A stretch of 64,000 nt of DNA from Lonicera japonica (GCA_021464415.1 CM038467.1:69201393-69265392); one strand, 5' to 3'; positions 10,497-22,419 are shown, numbered from the stretch's first letter. Notes: generated by a model not told the origin, from the sequence alone. Numbers and translations are program-made.

Positions 10497-11683
10497 AAAC
10501 ATAGGGTGGTGATATTGGCATCCTACAAAATACTTGTTAATACTCCCACTCTTATTAATACTCCCACTTTTATACTTTTATCTTAAAAAGAGTACCATGT
10601 TATACCTACCACTCCCACCATTTCTATTTATTTTTGGGAATTAATCTCCTACTTAATTAATTAACAATAGCATTAAGTAATTAACTACATAATAATATAA
10701 AACAAATGACCCTAAAATAACTTCAAAATTTCTCCACTATCTCTACCTTCTTCTCAAACAAGCAAAACTATATAATAACTTAATTTTGGAATAAGGAAAA
10801 GAAAATAAGCAATAAAGAGTTAATGAAAAAGAGACATACATGTTTTTATTTTATTTCATTGTTTATATTATTTTCATAACATACAGATCAAATATATAAA
10901 CAAAAAAACACAATTTTCTGTTTGCAGCGCAAATAAGGTTTACTCGGTTCTCCATAACCAAGTTACAGGCTTGTACACTCGGCTGGTCTTAACCGAGTAT
11001 GAAATCTCATAAATGTCACATTGATATGCTCTCAGGACTTTCATTCGGTTCAGAGCAACCGAGTGTGATTAGTGTCACTCGGCTACTCACAGCCGAGCAT
11101 AATATAGCAACACTCGGCTGCTCTCAACTGAATGAAGGTCCCGAGAGCATAACAATTTGACATTTTATGAGATTTTATACTCGGGAGAGCAGCCGAAGGT
11201 ACAAGCCTGCAACTCGGTTATGAAGAACCGAGTAAACTTTATTCGTGCTTCAAACAGAAAATTGTGTTTTTTGTTTATATATTTGATGCTTATGTTATGA
11301 AAATAATATAAACAATGAAACAAAATAAAAACATGTATGTCTCTCTCTTTCATTAACTTTTTCTTACTTGTTTTCCTTTCCTTATTTCAAAGTTTCTCTT
11401 TTTTCTAATATTATGCTTAAATTTTGAGTTTTGCATCAATAGAGGTTTTGTTTATACCATTCTTCTCAAATTTAGAGTTTTTCATTAATGAAGGTATTAT
11501 TTGTTTTTTTGGTGCAACCAAAATTTGTTACTAGATAGATAAGAGATAATTATATAATTAGTGAGTTAATTAACTTTTGAGTTAAATTAACATAAGTGGG
11601 GTGAAAATAACAATTGAAGCTCTTTTTTTAGTGGGGGTATTAGCAAGTGATTGTGGGGGTGCCAATATCACCACCCTAAACAT
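10497..11683. mobile_element. Foldback element, 1.2 kb, with target duplication
   Basis: The element spans 10503-11677 and is flanked by AAACAT at 10497-10502 and 11678-11683. Its ends are AGGGTGGTGATATTGGCA and the exact complement, and the similarity continues through about 48 bp. The two half-elements then diverge, but from about 10791 to 11393 the sequence is again a long hairpin, with arms of about 300 bp matching closely around a centre near 11092. The inner arms carry many copies of ACTCGGTT or ACTCGGCT and complements. No protein is encoded. Superfamily is uncertain: the 6-bp duplication does not point clearly to hAT (8 bp) or Mutator (9 bp). Confidence 0.75.
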
Positions 11684-12049
11684 TTGATTTATTATATTTA
11701 TAAAGAAAGTTGGACATATTTATTAAAATAATTATATTAACTACGTAAAATTCAAGATTATTGGTTTAATAGTATAAGGTTGTCACTAAACAATTTTGAA
11801 GTCAACTTAATGCTTCTACATTATAGGTGGGTATCAATTGAGGTGCGTAAAAGTTAATTCAAACATTTCATAAGTAACCCTTGAACCAAAAAAAATTATT
11901 AGAATTACAATATATAATAAAATAACTTTTAAAAGTAATATTATGTTTTGTTAAAAATAATATTTATTTTAGGAATATAGATGCCCAAAAGTTTTCCTTT
12001 CAAAACTAATAAATAAATTAAAAAGGAAAAAAGGTAAATCAGGCAATTG
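11684..12049. other. Intergenic, AT-rich
   Basis: No gene. Around 11835-11860 'TCAATTGAGGTGCGTAAAAG' matches the body of a repeat also seen at 58340-58375 (see SINE entries), so a degraded SINE fragment may lie here. Confidence 0.4.
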
Positions 12050-12610
12050 CACGCAAACAACACAGCGTCACTCCGTCAGCGTCAGAGAGAGTCAAACGAC
12101 CTTTCTTCTCTCTCTATCTCTCTTGTAGATTGTGGATTTTGGGGGTGGGTGGGGGGGGGGGGGGGGGGGGGGGGGGGGTTTGATGATGATTTGTTTATTT
12201 TTATTCTTGCTGCTGCTGTTGTTGCTGCTTGTTTAAATAATGTACCCGTCACTGGCCCTTGTTTAGGTATACCGCCGCTCGGTTGGTTTGAGTTTTGATT
12301 AAAATTTTAAATTGCTAAATTCTCACTAAAGATTCATGTTAAGAGGTTTAATTACAAATTATTAAAACTCAAAATTTTCATGTAAATTTATTATTTTGGA
12401 TATCATTAAGGAACAAAAACTCGAATTAAACCACCAGTTGGGGTATAGTATGTATGTATGTATATGTGCCCTCAGCGCTACTCTCATTTCATACTCTACT
12501 ACTATTACTACTATAATAATAAGCTACTGTTTGGGAATCAATTTTTAAAATTTGATTACAATCTTCATTTATTTCATTGACAGGTTTCTTTTGATTTTAT
12601 TTTTCTGCAG
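12050..12610 (+). other. 5' leader and first intron of kelch gene A
   Basis: The coding exon is preceded by a strong acceptor, TTTTCTGCAG at 12601-12610, conserved in gene B (ends 28909). The upstream GC-richer leader at about 12060-12130 and its counterpart at 26060-26160 are the best candidates for a non-coding first exon. The exact donor cannot be fixed: the two leaders differ, and a G28 run interrupts this one. Poly-pyrimidine CTCTCT stretches precede the G run. Confidence 0.5.
12141..12178. repeat. Poly-G tract
   Basis: GGGGGTGGGT followed by an unbroken run of 28 G. It could fold as a G-quadruplex, but such runs are also common sites of length error in assemblies. Confidence 0.85.
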
Positions 12611-12647
12611 TTGGCATTGGGCTGCATCTGTTCTCTACAGTCAAAGT

Positions 12648-14020
12648 ATGCGGTCATCATCGAACATTGCCATTACTATACAAGAGAGTGTTGGCTCACA
12701 GTCCCAAAAGAAGGATGAGAACAAGAGAGAGAAGAGGAGTAGGGATACTGATACGGATGTGAATGGGGATAGGGATGGTGTTCATCAACCTCAGCCTCTT
12801 CTTGTTCGGTGCTCTTCTTCTGAAGACAAGGTTAAGAACAAGAAAAAGAAGCAACAAGAGCTTATACCTATGATTGCCACAATCACCAAAAACATCTCCA
12901 TCACCATGACTATAACCCTCACCACCCCCCCTGAAGATCCAGAAACCGATGTATGCCTCTACTTATGCTTGTTCAAGGGTTCTGACCCTGATGGTCATTG
13001 CTATCGGTGGTGCAAGATTGATCTAACGAATCAATCCCCCAAATCCAAATCCAAATCCAAGCCTACGTTCCTCCCCCAATTTCATACATGCCCACTACCA
13101 CCCCTAACAAATTTTGCGTAGTCGCATCCTCGGACTCCGGCCCATTCTCCAAGAAGGATACGATGCATAAGAAGCTTGTTTATGCTGTCGGTGGCCTTGA
13201 TAAGAATCAACCACCTCCTTATCGCTCCGCAAAGGCTTTCGTTTGTGATTTTGGATCCGAATCACTTACTTGGGAAGAACTTCCTCCAATGAGCTCGCCA
13301 AAGATGATCCATTTTGGTATAGTTTCCCCATATGATGGGAAACTATACGCCTATGGAGATGCTCAAAAGGAGGAGGTACAAGTACACCCTATTCAACATC
13401 GAACAAAATTTCAATATGTAGCCGAGGGAGACATCTTCGATCCAGCTTCTCGTTCATGGACTTCATGCCCCCCACCTTGTTGTTATAATGTATCTTCTGT
13501 TCGCGTACAGGATTATGCATTTGACAAAGAGCAAAACAAATTGGTTGTTTTTATTAATTCTGATTATGTACTCTCTTTTGATCTCACCACTCTCGTTTGG
13601 AGGACCAATTTGCATAGGGTGCGTCTCACTCCTCAAAGTTACGGGGCAGTTTCTTCATCGGTGGTTGTGGGTGATACCCTCTACAAGTATCACCTCGGGC
13701 AATTGTATGCCCTCGATAAAACCTCCCCTTCACCTTCCTTTGAGCTAGTACCGGGGCTAACTAAGAAGGTGGATTCATACATGCGAAGTACAGAATGTGT
13801 GTACAAATCTTATTTGTCATACCTCGGCAAGGGAAAGTTAGCTCTAGTGTGGGGTGGCCCTTCCTTTCGGGCACGAAGTAATCGGGATGCTGTATTTATT
13901 TCTTGTCTTACGTTTTGGGTTGGCGTGTGCAACCGAACCAATCGAAGGCATGTTCTGATTGATCAACGTCAGGAGTATTTTGCTGACGGCCCTTTCCTCC
14001 ACGATTGTGTGGCACTGTAA
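12648..14020 (+). pseudogene. Kelch-type beta-propeller gene A, frameshifted
   Basis: This is the paralogue of the intact gene at 28947-30302. The start is ATG 12648, 38 bp after the conserved splice acceptor. The first 143 codons match the N-terminal part of gene B (acidic/basic region, 'LLVRCSSSEDKV', 'DPDGHCYRWCKIDL'). At 13072-13077 it reads CTCCCCCAAT where gene B has CTCCCCACAAT, one base shorter, and the frame is lost, with a stop at 13119-13121. The beta-propeller part stays fully open in the other frame from ATG 13088 to TAA 14020 (310 codons: 'KLVYAVGG', 'LTWEELPP', 'GKLYAYGD', 'FDPASRSWTSCPPP'). A 15-residue insertion not in gene B follows 'YAYGDA'. It may be a recent pseudogene, a gene making only the propeller, or a sequencing error in a C run. 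Confidence 0.8.
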
Positions 14021-14024
14021 ATAG

Positions 14025-15340
14025 GTATAAACGTTAAATTGATTATGTTCTTCTTCTTCTTCTATCATATCATAATGAGATAACACAAGTCTATTGAATC
14101 CAACTTGTAACATCATATCATAATTTACATCCATTCCTTTTAGGACGCAAGTTTGGGCCAATGGAAGGGCTTCTGGTGCATAATTGTTGGAAGTTTAAGG
14201 GCTCAGTTAGGTGTGTGGGACTGTTATTCAGTTACAAGGGCATTTTTTGACCAAATCAATGTGGTCGTTTTTTGTTTCATTCTAAACTGAACCCAACTGA
14301 TGCAGTCTTTAAAATTAACCTAACTTAATTGGTTTATACCGGGTCAGTATGATCAATTTCTTGCCATGGGCTAGATTTTCCAGGTGGACCTAAAAGCCAA
14401 AGTTTTAAACTCTAGGCCTATTTAAATTTTCTGATTAATAATTTTGGATCTGTTAAACATTGGTTACTGATAAATTAATATATGACCTATTTATTTAGAA
14501 AATAGCCACATAGCTCATTAAATGAACATTGGACCTGTTGAACATAGCTTAGCAAATAAAACAATTGTATCAAACCAAAAAGGGAACTAGATTACGATAG
14601 GGACTATCGATTACAATACCATATCAATAGGTTTTTGGAAGCCAAGGTTAAAGCATCCACAAAAGTCTAATTTGTGTATGGTAAGTAGTATATGGAGACA
14701 AATATAAAAGAGATGTTTGAATTTTCATGGCAACAAATGGCGTGTATGATAACGAACTTCGCTAAACTTATGTTTATCCTTGGCCTAATATATAGCAATG
14801 TATGTAGGGCAAACTTATTCTATGGATGCTTTTATAAGTTACAAGTCAAAAACTAATTTGTGTTACTAAACGGGCTCAGTCAGGGTTGTTGGTTTCCTTC
14901 CCGAGTTGGTTTCTGGGTTCCTGTTCTTTGGTGCATGATAATGTTGATAGGCTTTTGCTATTTACATTCAGTGAAAAGGGGATGACCTGTTTGGTTTGGT
15001 CTGGTTGCGCATGTAAAGTACTAATGCATTTACTATTAACTAATAACGCAGAAGAAATCTTAGGAGGAAACTTGGCATGATCAAAAAGTACAAGAACAAT
15101 CTTATTAGTATTCTAATATAACAAGTTAATGATAATGCATGTACTATTATGTATTACTTGCTGCTGATCATATTTCCCCTTCTTTTCTTTTCTTTAATCC
15201 TTTTTAAATTTCAGGAAGTTTGTGCTTTTGTCTGTCTCTGGGCTCCAAGTTTTGCTGCTACCGCCACTCCTTGATTTACTTAAAGCTTAAGAAGATGAAG
15301 CAGAAGAAGCAGTTTAATTTCTTTTAGTTCATGACCTTGG
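14025..15340 (+). other. Predicted 3' UTR intron and last exon of gene A
   Basis: Four bases after the stop is a donor, AG|GTATAAAC (GT at 14025). The matching acceptor is TTTCAG ending at 15214, after which 'GAAGTTTGTGCTTTTGTCT' begins. Both sites and the following 120 bp are conserved in gene B (30307 and 32365), while the intervening sequence is poorly conserved and of different length (1190 against 2059 bp). This pattern indicates a non-coding terminal exon. The intron holds no gene. Confidence 0.55.
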
Positions 15341-15590
15341 TTTTTTTTTTTTTTAATGTTATAGACACTAATATATATAATTATATATATCTCGGAAAGT
15401 AGCGTTGTGAAAGACATGGATAGGTTTGTGTTTTTTTGATGGAAGAAACTTCTAATATTATTATGATTTATGGTAGTGGTGGAGAGGAAGAAAATTTGTA
15501 GACATTATTCTCAACTATATATATAACTAACTTAAATTAGTAGTGCTCTTGTGTGGCTAACTAGCTTATTTCATAAAATCTAGTTGATGC

Positions 15591-17015
15591 ATGCCCTTTA
15601 ACATAACTAAATACCCTGATTTATTGTGATATTTGTAATTGGAAATTGATCAAGCTTGAGACTCCGAGCAGATGGCTGAATTTGCCTCATTTGTTGAGGG
15701 AGATTGTGTATATGGCAAATTTATATAATAGATGAGTTTGTCCAAAACTAATCTGAATTTTTTTAGAATGGAACTTAGCAGCATGTAGAGTCCAAAAACA
15801 GAACGCTTTTTATTATTCAAGCGCACTGTAATTCTTGTATATTCAGGATCTAAGGAATATGGTTGTGCTGATTGTGTGGGTGGAACGGTTCCTGCTCAAG
15901 GTATCTGCAGAATTTTCCATTTCTATCCTGAATGATAGCTCCTTCGATTCCAGCATGTTTCCTATTTGTGCATACTCTTATACATTATACATGTTTCATA
16001 TTTTTGCATACTCTTATATTGAGTTTATGCATCGTATATTGTGAAGGCTAAAATACAATTTTTTGGTGCTGTGCATGATTATTAGGTTGTTTGCGACTGG
16101 TAAAGTACGAGAAGATATTAGGTTGTCTGCCAGTGTTCCAAACTTCCCAAACTAACAAAGCATCTTTGATATTTGAAACTCTTTTAAGTCAGGGATAACA
16201 TGAAGTTAGAAAGGTTTGAAAGAGAAGTACCCTCTTGTTGTTCGGAATTGATGAAAAGCTAGGAAATGGAAGTCCACAACAGAGAGATCAGTATATTGGA
16301 AAAGGTAATTGATGGAAATTGAATAGCGTTTGACAAGAGTAGATTGATGTATCCATTTCCAAAGAAAAAGTTATATTTTCGGCATATACTTCCAGTTTTC
16401 TTTTAGACAAAAGTCATATTCATAGTTATTTGATCAAATCAAAAGAATCAACACATATATACTTGTATTGTGTTAAGCACTTGAGGTTAATTTCAATTTT
16501 TTGCCATTTTCAATTTTGATAAATTTTCCTTGGGAGAGCTTGTTTCAATTTCGAAGCAAAATTAGAATGTAAATAACACTTTCATCATAATCAGTTAATA
16601 TTCTAGGATTAACCATTAAACAAATTAATACTTTTGTTAAATCTATAGGTGTGTACACATACAAGATACGATAAGCTAGTGGAGTCAAATTAATATTTTG
16701 AATAAGTTCGAGTTGGCATATATTATTGACATCACTTAAATTTTGAAAAAAAACAATTAGTAGTGGAGTCAAATTATAAACGAAATAAAATAGTATGTAG
16801 CCTAATTATAATTTCATGCCAAACTCTCCAAAAAAAAGTCCAAAACTTGTATCCCAAATGTATTTTAAATTATACAGATGTATTTAGAGCTATTGAGTTG
16901 TGTTGCTTTGGGCTGACCACACTAAACAAATTTCGTAGTTACGCCACTGGCTACCATCACGATCACGATCACTTTTGGGTTCTATTCGAGTTCTATCAGG
17001 CATATATGATTTATA
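15591..17015. other. Intergenic, no gene seen
   Basis: AT-rich with short frames only. The phrase 'TACGCCACTGGCTA' near 16940 resembles an hAT-type end (GCCACTG) but no partner end is seen. Confidence 0.5.
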
Positions 17016-17020
17016 GTATT

Positions 17021-17830
17021 TGATGGGGTAAATATTAATTTACCATTGGCCTACAAAAATAAAAAATAATTTTACCATTGGCCTACAAAAATAATATTCT
17101 CCACTTTCTTTTTTATTCCACACTTTTCTTTAAATAGTTATCCCACTCCATTATATTCCACACTTTTCTTTAAATAAATATCCCACTCCATTATATTCCA
17201 CACTTTCCTTTAAATAATTATCCCACTCCATTATATTCCATACTTTCCTTTAAATAATTATCTCACCTAATTCCACAAAAAATTGCATTTTGCCCTTCAT
17301 TTTTATCAAATTTACCTTTATTGCCATTCTCCATTTACCTATAAATACCTCCCACCATTCATTCATTCAACACACAACAAAAACACATCTTTCTTCTCAT
17401 CCAACACCATCCTTCTCTTCCAAAATCCATCATTCTCTTCCAAGAGATATAAACCCAAAATAGGAGGGTCTTATACTCTCCCTTTTCATACCCCAAAAAA
17501 TACCAACAACCCTTATACACTTTCTCTCCTATATTTTTTTTTTATCTTCTTGAAATATTTGTAATCCTAATTCTATATTTATAAATAGAATTAAGAAAAT
17601 TATAGAGAGATATTGGTTGCTTGTATTATCATCCAAGTTAATTGCCTTTGAGCTAATATAAAGCAAGCACACACAAAAGGAGGACGTACTGCCGGATTAG
17701 CATAAGCGCTACCGGGGAAACCTACCTTGAAAAAAATGTCTTGTGTTCATTATTGTACCGCATTTTTTTTATTCACTAATATTCACTTGTTGATTGGTTA
17801 ATTATCTATTTCTAGATTTTGACACCATCA
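17021..17830 (+). repeat. 5' LTR of gypsy element
   Basis: It starts TGATGGGGTAAATATT and ends TTTTGACACCATCA. It contains a TATA box, CCTATAAATACC (17338-17349), so transcription should start near 17370-17380. Upstream of it are four 40-bp tandem units of the form 'ATTCCACACTTT…CACTCCATTAT' (about 17120-17280). A 32-bp duplication of 'TACCATTGGCCTACAAAAAT' near 17041-17092 is absent from the 3' LTR. Open frames inside the LTR are not genes. Confidence 0.95.
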
Positions 17831-17832
17831 GT

Positions 17833-17850
17833 TGGCGCCGTCTGTGGGAA
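17833..17850 (+). other. Primer binding site of gypsy element
   Basis: TGGCGCCGTCTGTGGGAA starts 2 bp after the LTR. Its first ten bases (TGGCGCCGTC, compare TGGCGCCGTT) resemble the tRNA-Asp type site used by many plant gypsy elements; the rest differs, so the primer tRNA is not certain. Confidence 0.75.
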
Positions 17851-17909
17851 AGACAGTTTCTCAAAGTCACACACCTCTCATAAAGGTACGAAAGCACCCA
17901 AAATTTATT

Positions 17910-19420
17910 ATGTCTTCTAGACGAACGCAGCCAGACCCCATACTGGCTCTACAAGAGCAACAAGCTGCTCTTCAAGTCCAAATTGACAGACTCTTAGCCC
18001 AAAGAAAGAGTCCCCGAGCTAGTTCAAGAAGCAAGTCGTTTTCAGTCTCCGCTTTTGCTAATGCTCACCCAATCTTTCCACGAGTCCCAGTCAGAGAAAG
18101 ACTCGGAGACCGTGGCAGAAGATTTGAGACGAGTTGCAGCAGAACTGCCGAGCTTGAATCCCACCACTCCAGCTCTACTAGGGAGACCTCTTATGAAGAA
18201 ATTTTAGCCTCGCCTCCTCCCCCACCAGTAAGGGACCCACGGATTAACGTGATTCGTGAGAGGCGCTCAGACGAAGCTTTGTGATATCGGAGCCCAAGCG
18301 TAGGCCTATCTCCTCTCCCGTCAGCCCAGATACCAGGGCGAGAGGTAGAAGTTAGACCTAGGGGATCCGTTTTTGATAAGATCTCTCGTAAAGAGTCGGT
18401 CGAAGAAGTCGAGAAAAGACTGATGTCAAGGATGGAGGCCCAAATGGCAGAAATGATGAAGACCATGGGTCGTCTGACAGGTAACTCGATAGCAGCTCTG
18501 GTTAGGGACTCTAAATCTCCTTTTACAGATCACATTTAAAATTGCCTGGTTCCCAAAGAATTTAGACTCCCAGCGCTGGAATGCTACGATGGAACCACTG
18601 ACCCTGCGGATCATTGGCAACAATACGAAAAAATATGATGGGGCTCCAGATTGTCCCAGATGGCATAATATGCAGAGCCTTCGTTACAACTCTTAAGGGG
18701 GCAGCCCGAACATGGTGCAACAGCCTGCCATCGGGGTCGATCTCAAGCTCACAGGAGCTCAGTACCAAGTTCATTTCACATTTCATGGGAACCAAGCGGC
18801 AGTCCAAAACCTCTACTCACCTCTTCACCATAAAGCAGGGGTCTACCGAGAGCTTGAAGGAATATGCTAGCCGTTTTAACCAAGAAAGTCTCATGGTCTC
18901 CGACCTAAATGAAGGAGTGGCTGTAGCAGCTTTCATGGAGGGAGTAACCTCCCCATACTGCCTTATGACTCTGGCAAGAATGGCCCCAAAGACCATGTCC
19001 GAGCTCTTGGATGAGGTCAACAAGCAGATCGGCGTGGAAGAAACTCTGCAAGGAAGGAACTTGTCAACCTTTTTACCCTCCTCTAAGCGCCAAAGAGGGG
19101 ACACCCTACCCCGTGGTCAAGAGAGAGAGGGTAAAAAAGGTAAGAAAGAATCAGACAAGCCTGAGCTAAGAGAAGGCAAGGCACGCCAACAGTTTACCCC
19201 CTTGACTGCCCCTTTAGGTGAGGTCTATGCCCAATTAAACCCAGGGCAGATCCTAAAGGCTCGGAAGATGAATGTATCTAAAAAAAAAGGGGACACGACC
19301 AAGTATTGCCGGTACCATAAGGACCACGGTCATGAAACAGATGATTGCTGGAACTTGAAGGAAGAAATTGAGAAGCTCATTCAAAGAGGGAAACTCAGGC
19401 AATATGAAGATAGAAAGAAA
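17910..19420 (+). pseudogene. gypsy gag, interrupted
   Basis: The likely start is ATG 17910 ('MSSRRTQPDPILALQEQQAA', a predicted coiled-coil start). The frame meets TGA at 18282 and TAA at 18537; between them it still reads coherently (acidic/basic coiled coil, then 'PFTDHI', the usual gag entry). An A6 run at 18629-18634 appears one base short, after which the next frame carries the Retrotrans_gag domain ('CRAFVTTLKGAARTWCNSLP', 'FTIKQGSTESLKEYASRFNQ'). A zinc-binding stretch, 'YCRYHKDHGHETDDCW', lies at 19306-19353. Gag packages the RNA. The shift and stops block full-length translation. Confidence 0.85.
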
Positions 19421-20497
19421 GGGACTCCTCTAGAAGCCAAAGGGAATGCACCAAAAAACGAGATCTTCATGATTGAGGGGGGCTCCTCCTACTCTGGGAA
19501 CAACAATCGGTCCAGAAAGGCTTATATCAGACAAGCCAAGTCCTCGAACTTGAAGGCAGAATGCTTCAACTTCAAACCTACCAAAATGGTGAAGTACGAT
19601 GTGAAGGAGCTCGTATTCACTGACGAAGATATGAGCGGGGTAGAGTTCCCCCACGACGACCCTCTGGTAGTAACATCAATGGTGGGTAATCACAATGTCC
19701 ATAGAATCCTCATTGACACAGGGGTTACTTCCAACCTCATGTACTACAACGCCTTTAAGGCCATGGGTCTCACTACGGAGCACCTAACCCCTTCCTCGGT
19801 CACCCTGGTTGGTTTTTCAGGAGGAAATATTAAGTTTCTGGGAACAATTAAGCTCACTGTAACCCTGGGAACAGCTCCAAAGCAGATCACCACAGTCGCC
19901 GAATTCTTGATACTAGATAGAGCTCCCCATTATAACGCCATTCTTGGTAGGGGAACGCTTAATGAGATCAGGGCTGCCATTTCGACTTGTAGCTTAACCA
20001 TGAGATTCCCTACCCCCTACGGAGTTGGAGAGGTCAGAGGAAATCAGGTTAAAGCTCGTAGCTGTCAGTTCGGGATGCTAAAAGAAGTCAGAACTATAGA
20101 CATCACGGTAGTTGAGGTCGAAGTCACTGCTGAGAAAGAATTGATAGGGACAAAAGAGCCTAGCAACACAAAGATGTGGGAGATCGACACCTTAGATCCC
20201 AGAGATGAAGAAAAAGAGCTCCGTGGTGAACCAGTGGAAGACTTGGAAGATCTAGTTCTGGACCCCTCACAGCCCGATCGGATCCTAAAGATCAGTGATC
20301 GACTTTGCGCAGAGGTCAGAGAAGAACTTTGCCGATGCTTACGGGCTAACGCTGATATCTTTGCATGGTCCCACGACGATATAAAGGGGTTGAATCCGGA
20401 TGTCATGGTACACAGGCTCAATGTCGACCCCACTTTCAAACCCGTGAGGCAGAAGAAAAGAAATTTTGCTGCAGAAAGGAATTTGGCCGCCAAATAA
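19421..20497 (+). pseudogene. gypsy aspartic protease and RT entry
   Basis: The frame is continuous with gag. The active-site motif is 'RILIDTGVTSNLMYY' with DTG at 19715-19723 (family usually DTGAS). Downstream, 'FLILDRAPHYNAILGRGTLN' is the conserved C-terminal part of plant gypsy proteases ('YNAILGRP.L'). The acidic linker then leads to 'ADIFAWSHDDIKGLNPDVM.H.LN', the standard approach to RT. The frame is closed by a TAA at 20495-20497 exactly where RT should continue. Confidence 0.85.
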
Positions 20498-21690
20498 GAG
20501 GTTCAGAAGCTCCTCCGAGCTGGTTTTATTCGAGAGGTCCACTATCCGAAGTGGCTCTCTAACATAGTGCTCGTGAAGAAACACAGTGAAAAGTGGATAA
20601 TGTGCGTGGATTTCAAAGACCTTAATAAAGCCTGTCCAAAAGACAATTTTCCACTCCCAAAGATCGACCAACTTGTGGACGCAACTACGGGCCACGAAAT
20701 GTTGAGTTTTATGGATGCATACTCTGGCTACAATCAGGTCAAAATGGCTCCAGAAGATGAAGAGAAGACCTCCTTTATCACCAACGAAGGCACGTACTGT
20801 TTCAAAGCTATGCCATTTGGTCTAAGAAATGCGGGAGCTACCTATCAAAGGGTGATGAATGCACTATTTAAAGACCAAATAGGCAGAAACATGGAAGTTT
20901 ATGTTGATGACATGTTGGTTAAGAGCCTTAAAGCCTCAAACCATGTGGCCGACCTCAATGAAGCCTTTGCAATACTCAGACAGAATGGCATGTCCCTCAA
21001 CCCAGCCAAATGCGCTTTTGGAGTTAAAGGAGGAAAATTATTGGGCTTTATGGTCACTCAAAGGGGAATTGAAACTAATCCAGAGAAAATACAAGCCCTT
21101 ATTGACATGAGATCTCCATCCAAACCGAAAGAAGTCCAGAGTTTAGCAGGAAGAGTGGCAGCTCTCAACAGGTTTATCTCCAGAGCAACCGACAAGTGCC
21201 ACCCTTTTATCAAAACTTTAAAGAAAGCTTTCGAATGGACTGAAGAATGTGAGCTAGCTTTTCAGCAGCTCAAACAATACCTCGGAACTCCTCCCCTCCT
21301 TAGCTCACCAAAAAAGGAGGAGGTTCTAAGTCTATACTTGGCAGTATCACGAACGGCAGTTAGTTCAGTACTGATGAGGAATGATGAAGGAGCTCAACTA
21401 CCAGTGTATTACACGAGTAGAGCTCTGCATGCTGCCGAACTAAACTACCCAAGGTTGGAGAAGTTAGCCTATGCCCTGCTCATCACATCTCGAAAGCTAA
21501 GACCCTATTTACAAGCCCACACCATAGATGTGCTCACTGATCAGCCACTGCGAAGAATTCTCGACAAGCCAGAACAATCAGGTCGTTTGGCCATCTGGGC
21601 CGTGGAACTCGGGAAGTTCATGATTAACTACCGGCCTCGAACCTCGATCAAGGGCCAGGCAGTGGCAGACTTCATAGCCGAGTTCACTTA
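20498..21690 (+). pseudogene. gypsy reverse transcriptase and RNase H
   Basis: Immediately after the TAA the same frame continues 'EVQKLLRAGFIREVHYPKWL', so the stop is a single nonsense change. RT motifs follow: 'CVDFKDLNKACPKDNFPLP', 'MDAYSGYNQVKM', 'FGLRNAGATYQR' and the catalytic YVDD at 20900-20911, all intact. The thumb and RT-linked RNase H run to about 21690 ('YTSRALHAAELNYPRLEKLA', 'VLTDQPL'). The enzyme copies element RNA into DNA in the cytoplasmic particle. Confidence 0.92.
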
Positions 21691-21779
21691 CACAGAAGAA
21701 GAGGTTATCGAGCCACCAGAGCTACTGCCGCTCCCAGACTCAAACACTTCAACCCCTACCACCTCGATGAACTTGTTAC

Positions 21780-22180
21780 CAGGAGTACCCATATGGGTCT
21801 TGCACGTCGATGGAGCTTCCAATCTACAAGGTTCTGGAGCTGGTTTGGTGCTAATCACTCCTGAGGCTAACACCCTAGAGATAGCATTGAAATTCTTATT
21901 TAAGGCCTCCAACAACGAGGCTGAGTACGAAGCCATCATTTCGGGCCTAAGAATAGTTAGTGATCTGGGAGCAAAGCAGATGGTGGTCTATAATGACTCC
22001 GCGGTAGTAGTCGGTCAAATACTTGGGCACAATATAACGAAAGAAGAACGCCTGGCCACATACTTGACGAAGGTTAAAATGGCAGCTCAAAAGTACTCTA
22101 ATTTAATTTTTATTAAGGTCCCACGAACTCAGAACAACAATGCAGATCACCTAGCCAAGCTTGCCACGACTTCGGACTTA
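21780..22180 (+). pseudogene. Second, plant-type RNase H of Tat elements
   Basis: The same frame carries a second complete RNase H fold: 'WVLHVDGASNLQGSGAGLVL', 'NNEAEYEAIISGL', 'VYNDSAVVVGQ' and 'NNNADHLAKLA'. These give the four acidic residues D-E-D-D. Acquisition of this extra domain between RT-RH and integrase is a known feature of Tat-lineage gypsy elements. It is uninterrupted here. Confidence 0.9.
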
Positions 22181-22419
22181 CCAAAAGGGGTTCACGTTGA
22201 GTATCTGGAAAGAAAAGCCATAGATGAACCCTTGGAGTTAGATACGGCCCCAGTACAGGTCTGCAAATGCTGGATTGATCCAATTTTAAACTATCTCACT
22301 GACGGAACCCTCCCCGAAGATGGAAAGATGGCCAAAAGAATAAAATACATGTCAAACAGATATGTGGTCATCGAAGCAACGCTGTACAAGAGGGGGTATG
22401 TCCTCCCTTTTTTACTCTG

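Larger units (their letters stand above)
12050..15590 (+). repeat. Segmental duplication, copy A
   Basis: This block is homologous to 26060-32760. The shared parts include the 'CACTCCGTCAGCGTCA' leader (12068 and 26081), the 'TTCATGTTAAGAGGTTTAATTA' stretch (12331 and 26292), the coding exon, the 'GTATAAAC' donor after the stop, and the terminal exon starting 'GAAG.TTGTGCTTTTGTCT'. Homology ends near 15590. Copy A is shorter because copy B has gained several insertions in its introns. Confidence 0.85.

Noticed and set aside
17283..17564. Frame of about 93 codons in the 5' LTR, repeated at 24488-24790
   Set aside because: It falls across the LTR promoter and transcribed leader in both LTRs; Phe/Tyr/Pro-rich composition reflects pyrimidine-rich DNA.
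18191..20695. Several minus-strand frames opposite gag and RT
   Set aside because: They are shadows of the clearly coding plus strand of the gypsy element.
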